From the NCBI GenBank assembly GCA_030686995.1, contig CM060709.1:12112872-12176871 (forward strand): 64,000 nt of DNA, read 5' to 3'. The notes under the pieces are model-generated. The model saw nothing but the letters and a program-made list of their open reading frames with translations. It had not been told where the DNA came from and made no database searches. Made by a program: the position numbers and the translations under genes. Shown piece by piece: positions 50,711-62,806 of the stretch. This stretch comes from Artemisia argyi (taxonomy: Eukaryota > Streptophyta > Magnoliopsida > Asterales > Asteraceae). How positions within the stretch are numbered: the first letter of the stretch is position 1; every line of letters begins with the position of its first letter.

Positions 50711-52084
50711 ATGGATACCGAGAGAATAAAGAAAAAAAGAAAACATGAATGTGTACGCTCAATTATGGAGTCATGGTCCTCGTCTAAAATTGTTGCTGCA
50801 TACTACTATACGTATATGTACAAGGAACCATGCATGACGTCACCTCAAACAGGAGAAGCTTGGATTAATGAGGTATTAAATGGTCATCATATCCGTTCAG
50901 TGAATGCTTTTAGAATGCATTCACATGTGTTTTTAAAATTATGTGGGGAACTAGAATCAAGATACCGATTAAAGTCGAGTGACAGAATGACGGTTGTCGA
51001 GAAGGTGGGAATATTTGTGTACACACTTGCTTTAGGGGTGTCGAACAGGGATGTTAGTGAGCGTTTTCAACGCTCTGGAGAGACCATCAGTAGAGCGTTT
51101 CATGAAGTTCTAGAGGCGATAACTGCTAGATCCAAAGGTTTTAATGGTCTAGCTCGTGAGATGATTAAGCCGAAGGATCCAACCTTTCAAGAAACACCTA
51201 CTAAAATAATGAATGATAACAGATACATGCCATACTTTAAGGTATTCAAATAGTTTTTTTGTTTTCTAAATTTTATGATTTTCATTCCATATCGTGACCA
51301 TCTTATATTTTTTGTAGGATTGCATCGGTTGTATTGATGGCACACATATATGGGCGTGCATTCCAGAGAGCGAACAAATGCCTTACATAGGTAGAAAAGG
51401 GTTACCTACTTTCAATGTGATGGCAGCGTGTGACTTTGATTTATGCTTTACCTTTATATCAGTTGGATGGGAGGGTTCTACACACGACACACGTGTATTT
51501 CTCAGTGCCATTAACAATCCATCCATGAACTTTCCAAAACCACCCGAAGGTAAATTTAATTGCCTATTATATTGTATTCTAAATTTTTAAAGGCACTAAC
51601 TTTTATGTTATAAGCAGGTAAGTATTATTTAGTGGATAAAGGATATCCGGATAGAAAAGGATATTTGGTTCCATATCCAAAGACCAGATACCATAAATCA
51701 CAGTTTCAAAATGAGCCGCCAAATAACATGCAAGAAAGTTTCAATCGTTCCCATTCGTCTCTACGAAGTGCGATTGAGAGATCATTTGGAATATTGAAAA
51801 AACGATGGAAGATACTCGGTAAACTGCCTAAATACAGTGTTAAAACTCAACTCGATGTAATTACGGCCGCATTCGCCTTGCATAATTACATTCGTAATAA
51901 TGATAAAGAAGACATGGTGTTTACAACATTTGAACAACATCCAGATTACATGGGAGATGAAGAACTTCGTGACGTACGTGGTTTTAATGCAAATAATGAT
52001 GATATTTCTAGTGCAACATCTGCCGAGATGAAACAGATTCGCAATGATATTGCCACTTCAATATGGAATGCACGTCGTCGGTAG
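50711..52084 (+). CDS. Harbinger DDE transposase, 409 aa
   Basis: Three exons, 50711-51241, 51318-51549 and 51618-52084, join in phase to 1,230 nt. The start is the first ATG (MDTERIKKKRKHE) after a TATAG that looks like an acceptor of a leader intron. A helix-turn-helix-like part (NRDVSERFQRSGETISRAFHE) precedes the DDE nuclease: CIGCIDGTHIWA (first Asp), VGWEGSTHDTRVF (second Asp) and SSLRSAIERSFGILKKRW (Glu). The C-terminal ITAAFALHNYIRNN is the usual family end. All catalytic positions are present, so it may be active. It would cut and paste this element and related MITEs. Confidence 0.93.
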
Positions 52085-53988
52085 TACATTACTAGTGTAT
52101 AACGGTATTATGAAATGTCTGACATGTAAACGTAACTTTATTATTTATTTAGAGAATTTTCTATTGAAATATGTATATGTCCTTTTACGTCATTTTACAT
52201 ATAAATAAATACAGCTACAGCTCTGTTAGCAAACGTTTTTATTTAAAAAACAGCTACTGCTCACAGCTACTGCTCACTGCTACTGCTACTTTTACCAAAC
52301 ATAGCCTAAGTCCTCTACTGTAATATGTAATGATCCAATATCATAATTTTACCATTTTGATCAGGTCTTACCAAGAAAGTCACTAGTTTACTTGTTTTAA
52401 TAACTTATCTTGTCAATCAATTACAACAACTTGTTTTACTCACTTTTATACATCATGGACATGAATACAAGACATAATATAGCATGAATAATATGTAAAT
52501 AACATGAACATGATTATTCAACAAGAAGCATGTTAGGGTTTGGCTTACAACTTTTGGTTTTCAAAGATGAAAGGAAGTTAACATGTAAGGATAGGACTTT
52601 GATAGACTTTAACTTCAACCCACTTCACTTCATGCAATCTTTCTACTCTTGTAATCTTGAAAGAGAGATGATGAAAGTTGAGGTGAATTGAGTGGATTCA
52701 AACTCAAGAGAAATCACCAAAGTATATGAGGTTTGGAAGTGTTTTGATAACCTAAAACCAAACTAGGGTTTCTATCTTGAACTTGCTCTTGAACTTTGCT
52801 TGAAATTAGAAGAAATAAAGCTAAGTGTAGAGTGGTTTGGTGTGTGGTGATGGACGGCACAAAGAGGGAGGGGGGGGGGGGTATTTATATGCTCATGAGG
52901 AGGTTACTTATCAAGACTTGTCAACACTTTCATGACAAGTTAAACACATGTAAACATCTCAAGACATTTTGTACAAGATCAAGCCACATTAAGGTGTGAC
53001 TCCCCCCCTATTGGCGGTTCCATAAGGTCTAGGGGGTGAGGTGTGCCTTGCTTGATATTATCCAAGATATTGGATGAGTTTTGACTCCGGGAAAAGCCAA
53101 TCGTAAATGATTAAGCCTCAAAACGTAAAACCGGGTGTCGTAAAAATATGGAATTTGAAAGTATTGCTAAACATGTCCATATGTTCCATAATAAAATATA
53201 AAATGAGTGGTAGGTTCCATTTGGGTGGTAAAACCCTGCTAAAACTGGAAACACGGGTCTAAAACGCTTAATACGTAAAATGTACGAATATTGCGTAAAA
53301 TTGAGAAAAGTAAAATATTACTTTTCTAATAGGATATAAATGATTTAAAATGACTTATAATGTCTAGACTGAGCTCAGTCTAGTGTCGGTTGGTATTAAA
53401 TGTCTTTTAGACATAAAATCGTAAGCCTAAAAATCAAGGAATGACTTATAAAATCAAGGAATGATTTTTGGTCAAAGGAGGAGGGAAAAATATGTTGACT
53501 TATTCTAATAAGTTGAAAACTCAAATCATCTTAGAAACGCGGTGCAGGGATAGGCTAAGGTTACGGTTGAGTAAAAACGCTTAAAACTGAAAATTCCAGT
53601 TTTTCACGGCCGAGGTTTATTTTGGTTATGTTTTTCACAGTCATGATTTATTCTCAAATAAATCATGAGTGTATCAAACATTTTTCTGATGCGGGGTCAC
53701 TTAACGCGGTCAAGTTTCGTTGTGCGTAGAATTTTTGAATGACGTTTTACCCTAAAACGTGTAATTCCGTGTAATTCCTTAATAACTTTCACGAAAATAA
53801 CCTGACGAGTGTCAAACATTTAATTTGCCATGGAAATGATTTATCACTCGAGGCAAAGAAATAAAAATCAAGTTTCGGGGAAATTTCGGGAAAAATGAAT
53901 ACTAAAAGTGAATAGTAAAATGAATAGTAAAAGTGAATAGTAAATTTTCCGGGAATAGTAATTAACCTGAAATTGCGAATTGTTACAA

Positions 53989-54154
53989 CTTCCCCGTCCC
54001 AAAATATAATAAATGGACTTGTGTTTTAAATGCATTTTCAATGGTATATTTTTCAGCAAGTATTATATAACATGATAAATATTAATTAAAGTCAAAGTTG
54101 AAATAAAAAGACTTTGAAAAAGTCAAATGAACTTATATTTTGGGACGGATGGAG
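53989..54154. mobile_element. Stowaway MITE split at its tip by the retrotransposon
   Basis: The right end is TATTTTGGGACGGATGGAG followed by TA (54155-54156). The left end is CTTCCCCGTCCCAAAATATA, its counterpart. Its first bases also occur at 37588-37591 on the far side of the retrotransposon, preceded by TA (37586-37587). The retrotransposon target duplication ACTTC therefore includes the A of the TA target and the first four bases of the MITE. Length is about 166 bp, non-coding. Confidence 0.9.
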
Positions 54155-54156
54155 TA

Positions 54157-54427
54157 GCTAATTTCAATATTCAAAAAATGGGATATATTAGTTTTAAGTT
54201 TTCTAAATTAATTTCCAGCATTCTATTTACTTGCATTCTCTTTAAGTAAAATAACAAATTAGTTTCTTAAATTAGTTTTAAGTTGTCACCTTTCATTTTT
54301 TAGTTTTTCCTTTATATATAAATATATAGATAATATAGATATAGATATAGCTTAATTTAAAAGCGCTTTTCTTTCATCACTCAAGTTATAAAACATCTTG
54401 TGACCCGCACATTAACCAAATAAAAGC

Positions 54428-54475
<48 letters not shown>

Positions 54476-56886
54476 GATATAGCTTGGCTGGTAAATTTGA
54501 CGCGAGGCCTTATAACATTTGTGCAATATAAAGGTGCGCTTAGTTGAAAAGCAACACCTTTGTTCTCCCAAATCGAATAAAATAGAGATTGTGTTCAAAA
54601 TAAACATTTTTTAATTTAACATAGAAAACTACAAAACGTTTTTCCCATTATAACTCACTTTCTTTTCTTCAAAACATAAAACAACGTCATATGAACGCGC
54701 TTTCTGCGTTTGGGAAAAATCCAATCATCTCTTTCTACAATACTGAAAGTATAAAATAAAAATACTTTTATCAAACTAAACATTCACTTTTCGAAAGATT
54801 CAAAAGTAAAACTCAAAGAATTGGGTTAATTGATTCAATATTAAAGAAAGAATTGAATATTTATTAATCAAACACTTCACTCCATAATATGTATATGAAT
54901 GTTAATAGTTCTTCGAACAATCTATGCATTCTATCAAGTATAATCAGTCTAAAATGGACGATCCGGTAATCTTATTAATACACAACAATATATAGATCAT
55001 TATTGATTTATTTATTTATTAATACACAACAATATATAGATCAATATTTTTCTATGTTAAACTACACCTGTTACTTGAGAATTTCGGCTATTATATTTCT
55101 TGATGTTGTTGTCAAAGTCATTTTTTGCCGATGAAAGTGTGCAAATCGTTGTTGTCAATTTGCATGTCAAGAGTCTTGCTCTATCTCCTTCAAAAAGATA
55201 GCCGTTTATTATTCGCCAAAGACCAACAAAAGACACTTAGTTATATCGAACTTTAGGCATTCATGATCGATTGTTTGTGCAGCAATTGAAACATGTATGA
55301 CGCAACCGAGTTTCTGTTTGTTGAATGATTCCATTGTTGTAAGATCTGGTGTTATGGTTGTGCATCACCACGCGTGAAGCACCTCCACCACACACGAAGG
55401 CCATGACAACTCTTCACCTTGAAGCACAAAGGTGTGTTTTTCACTTTTTTGTGATGGATGGGTGGTGCAGACCACCGAACTAAAACACACCCTTCTATTA
55501 TTATTATTTTTGTTTGTGAGTGTGTGTGGTTATATTGTTGGATATATTTGGATAAAGCGCGTTATTTTTATGTAGTGGCCATTACGCCTCTAAAAGTAAG
55601 ATGGTGTTAAAAAACTGATGTGATACTGAGGTAGAGGTGATGGTCGAGTGACCATTACACCCACTCTAACATTATAGTACTGAAGTTTTCAATGTTCGAC
55701 ATATTATAGTTTTTTTAAATATACAAATTAAATCATAGTTATCTTCATTTTGGATTTACGAAGTTCCTTATTCTACGTTTTAATATACAAAACAGAACTA
55801 TGTTGTCTCCACATGTTATAATATTAAAACTAACTAAATTTAGGAACATTTGGAAAGAATAATTTAGACAATTTTTGTTTACATTGAAAAAGTCAAGAAT
55901 CAATATAAATTTCTCAGATTTTGCAACCCAAACATGTTCATCATGTTAAGTATAACATCAACATGTTTAGTATAACAAATTTGAGACCTTGATACTAATC
56001 AGAACATGTATGACCAATATACATTGTGGTATATTAGGTAGCACCATTTCTTCTATTTGACCGGTGTGGGATTGGAAAGTTGTCATGGTTTCGGTTACAA
56101 AAATAATTAGGCACCTAAATTTTTTACTCTTTAGTCTTTACTTATGCATGTTTAGTGTACCACATGAGACCTAAAAATAATTAGGCACCTAAAGATAAAA
56201 ATCATTTGGAGTTTCGAAGCAACAAACACGCTTGCTACTTCGTGTGACTATGTAGCCTCGTTTCATACAAGCTTATCTAGGCTTGTATAAGTTTGAATTA
56301 CATGGTTGTATTAGATGAAGATTAGAGACCGAGCTCATTAATTTGTAGACTTAGGTACATCAAGGTTTCTAGGATTTCATGTATTTTAGTATTATAGATA
56401 TCTTGTCAATGAAAGATGATATCTAATGGATTACGCCTACAAATAGGCTCGGGCCTCTAAATATAGAAAACGGTTTCTATTTGCATTATTGATCATAGTA
56501 CTGAGTTATCACTATGTTTGCTTAACCAATCAGCTAAGTCATGAAGGCATCGGCTTGTTCTTGTAGTTGCAAATGTTTCGGCCAATTAACTGGTTCTCAA
56601 GTCTGTGTACACCAAGCAAATATATAGTTATATCTTTGTAGGTTACGTTCATTTCGGATAAAAATGATCAATGCTAATGCTTGATCTACAAAAGAATGAT
56701 AAAGCATAGTGAAATATAAAAAAGGCACACAAGAAACCAATCAATATAACTATATAAGAAGCATAGTACATACAACGATCATTACATAAGGTAGAACTTT
56801 TTATGCAAAACCTTGAAAACTAGACGAAAAAAGGGATAACAAGAATATCCACTTGTAGCTTACAATAAAATTAGAACGACGAAAAA
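54157..56886. other. Intergenic DNA with a long poly-A tract; no gene recognised
   Basis: A run of about 40 A lies at 54433-54473. A short direct repeat, AATACACAACAATATATAGATCA, occurs at about 54979 and 55020. The stretch 55560-55680 (CCATTACGCC... GACCATTACACCC) looks like a small dispersed repeat. No exon was recognised on either strand. Confidence 0.45.
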
Positions 56887-57351
56887 TCAACAAAAATCAG
56901 GCCTAGGCTTCTTTCTAATGGAAATCGAGCCTTTTAGATTGTCTCTAAAGATCTTTATCTCAGAACAATCTCTTAGATCTTCGAGACTAATGTATTGTTG
57001 TCTTACCATTCTTGAAAAATCGCCTTTAGTGTCATGTATCCATATGTAGGGATGACATGTTTTGTCGTAGTAATACAAGAAGCTCCTTGCTACACCACCA
57101 CTACAATCACCTTTGCCGCGACCACTACTGCCTCCAGGAACATAAGCCTTATAAATCTTCTTGCTTTTCAACCTCTTTGATGAACCGGGCTTAAGCGTAT
57201 GAACTTTTTTCAATATTGATCCCACCCTTATTTGTAGCTCAATGGGTCTATCACTAAGGTTCCAAACTCTCGTGCCAAACCCCGAAACTTGAGTATGATC
57301 CCTACATCCATTGAAACACCTTGCGATCGACAAAAGGTTGCAATTTTGCAT
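56887..57351 (-). CDS. Conserved plant protein of unknown function, intronless, 154 aa
   Basis: A single open frame. The first ATG in frame is 57351, and an in-frame TGA lies upstream near 57400. The product begins MQNCNLLSIARCFNGCRDHT, has no signal peptide or membrane segment, and contains GTRVWNLSDRPIELQIRVG, a basic segment KPGSSKRLKSKKIYKAYVPG, a Gly-rich patch, FLYYYDKTCHPYIWIHD, MVRQQYISLEDLRDCSEIKI and the basic tail SIRKKPRPDFC. It resembles a small plant-specific family I cannot name with certainty. Composition, codon use and an undamaged frame argue for a real gene. The mix of beta-like segments and basic patches says little about function. Confidence 0.72.
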   Translation of the reverse strand: MQNCNLLSIARCFNGCRDHTQVSGFGTRVWNLSDRPIELQIRVGSILKKVHTLKPGSSKRLKSKKIYKAYVPGGSSGRGKGDCSGGVARSFLYYYDKTCHPYIWIHDTKGDFSRMVRQQYISLEDLRDCSEIKIFRDNLKGSISIRKKPRPDFC

Positions 57352-57928
57352 TTGCGATGTTTGCAAAACTTTTGGGTTGCTCTTGTTTTTTGAGGGTCAT
57401 GGAATGATTTTTGTTACATCAAAGATAAGTTTTGGACTTTGACATGGGAAGTGGTAGGGTTCAAGAAACATTAAAAGGGGATAAAAGATGAAATATTGGC
57501 ACTAAAATATTGGAAAAGTGGGATCATTTCAAGCTTTTTCAAAGCTAAATGATGAAGTGCCATATGATGTTGCTTCCTATCTCATCATTTTGGTTCATAT
57601 GAGTTTTCTCCATATTTACTTTCCTTACAAGATTCATTAATCTTTCGTTTGGTGAGTTAAAATAATCGATGTCAAGTTGGTCTTTGTCGTTTATGTATTT
57701 ATACTAAAAAATGTATTTGTTCATTGTTGGTAAAGAAATGCCATAAAATTATTAATCTTCATAAAAAATAGGTTAACATAATTAAACAATGTTAAAACAA
57801 CAATTTTTTATCCAAAACATCTCAATAGGGTAAATTTGCCACATCTTTCGAGACTACTAGTTTGCAAAGAAGAAAGGTTCATACACCTAATATCACAATA
57901 TTTCTCAATTAAGAGTCGAACATACATA
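57352..57928. other. Upstream region of the unknown gene; no other feature
   Basis: It should contain the promoter and leader of the minus-strand gene ending at 56887. TTTAAAAGGGGATAAAAGATG lies about 115 bp upstream, but no firm TATA box is called. Confidence 0.35.
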
Positions 57929-58228
57929 CAGAGGCGGACCTACGACTCTAAAGTAATCATGTACAAAATTTTTTTTACGAGTATAAAGAAAATAAAAATA
58001 AACTAAAAGGTACAATTTTATTAGAATCGATAAACAAATTAAGAAGACACGGACTTCTTTTGGCATATTAGTGAACTAACTAAACAAGACATGCATGTCT
58101 TTGTGTGACAAAAAATTTCAAGCCAAGTTCGTTTCAAAGAAATTGGGATTTTTAATAAAAATTTAAATTAGATGACAAATATTAATGGGGTTTTCGTGAA
58201 CCTCCGGAAACCCTTAAGTCCGCCCCAG
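57929..58228. mobile_element. MITE with CAGAGGCGGACCTA termini, hAT-like
   Basis: It starts CAGAGGCGGACCTACGAC and ends, inverted, CTGGGGCGGACTTAAGG. About 300 bp, without coding. The flanking 8-mers CATACATA and ATCACATA agree in five of eight positions, so the target duplication is decayed or the ends are slightly off. Confidence 0.6.
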
Positions 58229-59498
58229 ATCACATAGAAGGGGTATGAATGAAACAATAACTTTATGTTCGTCTCTAGATTTCTTGGTCTAGTATAAGGG
58301 ATTATTTATTTATTTTTTAAACTCGAATTGATGCAATACCCAACTTTAACTACGTTTTATTTATTGTTTATTTAGTAAATTATTTATTTATTTTTTATTT
58401 TTTTCATTTTGTATAAAGAGTATATTTATCTTCCAGCATCAAACACTATATATGTTCTTTGCATTTTGGGCATCTCTAATCTTTCAAGTCATTTAACGTT
58501 TATCATAAAACAAAATTATTCATTAAATCCATTTCAAACATAAAAAAGTCATTTTAAAGGTTTTTTTGTATCTTTGATAATAATGGCTAGCATCAAGTCA
58601 TTGAAAAAAAATTCATGCTATCCAATTAAAAAAGCTATTGGATGACATTATGATTAATTTCAAAAAAAGAAAAGGAAAAAAAAGAAGAGGTTTTTTCTAT
58701 CTATCTTGCATTATTTGAGTTTGATGGACTTTGCAAAGATGACAAAAAGACGGGCTAGAATGGATTTCAGTAATGGATTAATGAACTTGGGTTAAATCAA
58801 AATAGTTGGGCTGGGCTAAACTACCAAAGATGATTGTTTGATATGCTAAAGTAGTAAAGCTACCATAAACTAACATGTAATCATGTATACTACGTACTAC
58901 ACTACTACTACGTAGTAAAACTGTAAAAGATATGATTACAATAATAATTATTAAAAAAAAGGTAAAATTTATAGATAAGATGGTTTACAAGATCTAAATA
59001 TGTACTCGAATATGACAACAATCAATAGAAACGAGATGGGCGCCGGCCCGCCACGTTGCGACGGTGCGTCGTTTCATGTCGTTGATAGTTGCATGGTATT
59101 TTTTTTAGTAACAAATATGCATAGAGGAAAGTATTTGAGACATGAAAAGTGCATTTCTGGATCAAATTAGAATAGGTAAACTGCTAAAACCTATAGACAT
59201 TACCAAATATAAAATTCCAAAGCAAGGATATTAATTCAAGATAACTATTGAATTACTCCAGAATTGTTTAGTTTGGCATTGAGCTCATTAAAGCTTACAA
59301 CAGCTTGAGCTTTCATGGTTTTTCAGATACCATGTTTCTAGTGTAATAACTAATAAGATTAATTCATCTACGGACCTGAGATGACTTCCTTAGCGACTAT
59401 AGTATGATGCGTCACAACATTTTCGTTGGTCGTCATCTCTTCATGAGTTGCAGACAGCTACTCATTCAAATCCTTGAGTTCATATAGTGTAGAGTAAA
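58229..59498. other. Intergenic DNA, no gene recognised
   Basis: AT-rich, with poly-purine stretches near 58660-58690. A GC-rich island GGGCGCCGGCCCGCCACG lies at about 59038-59056. Nothing coding was recognised. Confidence 0.4.
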
Positions 59499-62490
59499 CT
59501 AAAAATCTTCGAATCTACTACCAAGTGCAATGTTCCCAACAAATAGTAGCTCTGCAATATATGGCAACATCAAACGAATGTTTCTTTGCGACAAAATGAG
59601 CAGTTTGGGAGCATCTTGAAACGGCTTTAGTAATCTCTTGAAATCACCAGTTTCTGTGAAGATGGAAACCTGTAACACCAACATAAAAACAACTTTTATT
59701 TAACACTGAATAATTTCAAAGAAATGGGATTATGGCCGTGTTTGGATCTGTATCTTAAAGGGTGTTTGGGACTGCGGTTAACGTTTCATCATTGCATATG
59801 CATCTAACTGAGATTGTGGGATCTGGAACTACCCTAGGAGGCCTGAACAGCCTGTTGCACTTATAACAGGCTCTATATACAGAGACGCAAGAAAAGCTCA
59901 CATAAGCAGTTCATATATGTTATTAGAAGACTGATAATTGTCTGTTAGAGCTTTACGGTTATTTTTTACATACCTGAATGTCCACGTATTGTTTGCTCTT
60001 TGTGCATAAACTTCCATCGGTTTCAATTCTTGGTGGCTGCAACCTATCATCTAATCTGACGTTGACTTTAAGGTAGTGAAAACGACTACCTTGCATTTGC
60101 CACCCTTGCTGTACACCTTGACGACTACCGTGTTGTTGGCTCTAGCAAGCATTTGGCTTGTCTGAGAATCAAATAGTGGAGAAACATGTTAGGTTGGCCT
60201 ATCTGATGACATCCCTGAAATTTCTTGTTTTTTAAATCATGAATACATCAAAATTTATATCAGATTCAAATATTCGAATTTGTATTCATGACATTTTTCT
60301 ATACAGTTACGAGAGATAACGGAGTTTCTCAATTGCAATTTTTTTACATTATTTACCTATCTTAATGTATTATGCCTGCTGTACGGATGTCAAAAACCGT
60401 ACCTCTGTGTGTGTGTCTTTTCGCTATCTCCTTCGATCGTATTGATATATTCATGATCTAGCAGGTTTGTTATTTGTACACGAACTGTTAGAAGTTACTA
60501 CCATCTGGTTCTGCAATGTATCATAAGAAGTTATCACAAATATGTATAAACACATATTATGAAGAAAAATTGCAATTCAGGCTGTAAAGTAATACTCACG
60601 CATATCATTACCAATGGCTGTAATAGCCGTTGCAATTGTAGGGAAGCCTGGTGTCAGCCACCTTGTTCTGATCAAGTAAAAAATGTGAACCCGTTGGTTT
60701 ATTATGACCGGCCTCAGGGAAAACGTTTCCTAACCACACATCCACTAAAATGAAGCACCTTCGGTCCACCCTTACAACCTGCAACGATATCCAAAAAGAT
60801 TCGTATCAATACCCTAGTCATTAATACGTAAAGGTATGCACTTTTATGATTCAGCTGTGTAACAGTAACTAAAAGAATATATTACTTGGCTATAACAGGT
60901 TGTTTTCCATGATCAATATAAGTAGGTGGAATTACATCCAGTTATTGTGTTGGTTTATGTGTGCCTGCTAAAAACCCAAGACGTTAAAGGTTAGATGACA
61001 TAAATTAGTTGTTGAAGAAACGGTATAAGTAAAAAACATAGAAGAAAACACATGACCAACGCGTACGAACATTATTAGCAGAAGCAAAAACAGGTACGAA
61101 AACGTTTGACCCGACAAGTGGCAACATCAAAACCAACTGTCCACTTACCTCAGACGCTGAATGATTAACGTTTCACTACTTTGAAAAACTTAAGGTTGCA
61201 TTATATTTTCTGAGAGGCTCGGATCTGCTAATATATAAATAGTAAGAAACCTCACCATAGAACATAAATGCAGAAAATCATCATTGGCCGATAGTCCTAC
61301 GTCTCCAACGTTGGTTTCAAATGATGCATCAAAATATTGGCAAATAAAACCGAGGATTCAAACTTTACAATACAAAAGAACCTTCATTAAAAAATGTAAA
61401 AAAAACTGCAAATAAGGATCAGATCTGTGTTGTATAGTTCTTCTGTCTCACCTTTGTGTATCAAAACTGTAAATGAGGATTAGGCCCTATGACACATGAG
61501 TCTCATAGCTGCAAATATTGTAGCAGTACCAAACGCCTCGTTTAGCATTTGTTCATTGGATTACATATCTGCTTAACCAAAAGCATAATGCAACTCTTTT
61601 GCAATAGTTAAATCAAAACGACACCTACAAATATAGATAGATCACCTGAGTCAGTCGGTAACTTCGCTACAAAAATGCATACCTGCTGAAAATGCCCATC
61701 AACCATACTAACAGAAACTTCCCAGCTATACGTATTGCATGTTAATCGAAACAGGAGAGACATAGACATACCTGAACATCTTGTATATACCGGACCATTT
61801 TATTTTTTTTCATCATACTATCAAGCACTGTATTGAGGTCCACCGGAGACGCATTCGTTACAGCTCTAATATTGTAACCTGACAAAACGAAGTAATTAAA
61901 AGTTTGCCACAGATCTGATTAGTCGTATTTACAACCTTTTGGGCCCTCACTCTATATATAAGACTTGTCGACAAATGTCTTCTATTTAGCATTTTCTGTT
62001 CTATTATTTTATACATAGCAAATATAATTTTCTAGGTATGATTTACATTTAAGGCTAATATAAACTAAAAAATTGTATAGAAACAACGTCAACTTTCATA
62101 AAATCAATCAACAATAAGTTTCGCCTAACTATTGGTCTTGAAGGGCGCAACTCTGGTCCTCCGACCATTGGGTAAAAGATCATGCATCCATTGAAAAATA
62201 CACTTTAACAAATGTTCAAATGAAATTATATCCAACAATAAGTTTCGCCTAACTAAGTAGGTGGAATTACATCCATTCATTGGCGTTGCGTTTATGTTAA
62301 CAACAAAATTATAACAAAACATAAAACTGCAAAATATCATAAACCCACATCACAAATGAAGGTAAATATCATAAACCCATAAATAATTTTTTTTTAATTT
62401 ACCTGTTATTGAATTGGTTTACAGGTTTAGGGCACCTAACGCCTACCGTGGCCGCAACCACAAATTCCATGTAGCTACTCTGCCAATATA
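59499..62490 (-). CDS. Unrecognised multi-exon gene or gene remnant
   Basis: Coding-like minus-strand segments with splice borders are visible. One is 61878-61773 (RAVTNASPVDLNTVLDSMMK, then KNKMVRYIQDVQ). One ends at 59974 and begins before about 60105 (FHYLKVNVRLDDRLQPPRIE, then TDGSLCTKSKQYVDIQ). One is 59669-59499 (VSIFTETGDFKRLLKPFQDA, then LILSQRNIRLMLPYIAELL, ending with TAG after RFEDF). The last two join in phase. A possible first exon begins with an ATG near 62475. I do not recognise the protein. Upstream of HYLKV the same frame meets a TAG near 60150, so either the exon starts after it or the gene is broken. The exons between 61773 and 60105 were not resolved. Confidence 0.35.
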
Positions 62491-62720
62491 CTCGTCCGAT
62501 TGTGGATTTGTGTTGGGTTCCTGTGAATCGTACGGGAAGATGAATGAAGATGGTAGATGGTCAGGTAATTCCTGCGTATTATATGGTTAAGATTGGGATT
62601 ACGGTGAAGAAAGCCAATCCATCATTTCGACAATGGGCCAGCAATAGCATCTGGGTCACGCAACAGGCTGAAGAAAAAAGCGGGAGCCCAAACGCATGAC
62701 ACGACATCGTATCAAACGCC

Positions 62721-62725
<5 letters not shown>

Positions 62726-62802
<77 letters not shown>
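62726..62802. repeat. (TA)n microsatellite
   Basis: About 38 TA units immediately before the element end at 62803. The Ile-Tyr frame across it is an artefact. Confidence 0.97.

Positions 62803-62806
<4 letters not shown>

Larger units (their letters stand above)
47836..52306 (+). mobile_element. PIF/Harbinger DNA transposon, apparently intact, 4,471 bp
   Basis: Flanked by TAA (47833-47835 and 52307-52309), the usual 3-bp TWA target of this superfamily. The empty site is visible in the sister LTR at about 39483 (CTTGTTAAGTCCTC). Termini GGGCATGTTTGG and, inverted, GGCTATGTTTGG form 12-bp inverted repeats with two mismatches. Subterminal repeats of AGCTTTTTTGGAGC (left) and GCTACTGCTCACAGCTACTG (right) follow. 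It carries two genes without stops or frameshifts, a Myb/SANT-like protein and a DDE transposase, as in autonomous plant Harbingers. Confidence 0.95.
46049..53987 (-). repeat. 5' LTR, interrupted by the Harbinger transposon
   Basis: LTR segments 46049-47835 and 52310-53987 join across one copy of TAA to about 3,465 bp. That is close to the 3,578 bp of the other LTR, and most of the difference is the TA microsatellite. Confidence 0.95.
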
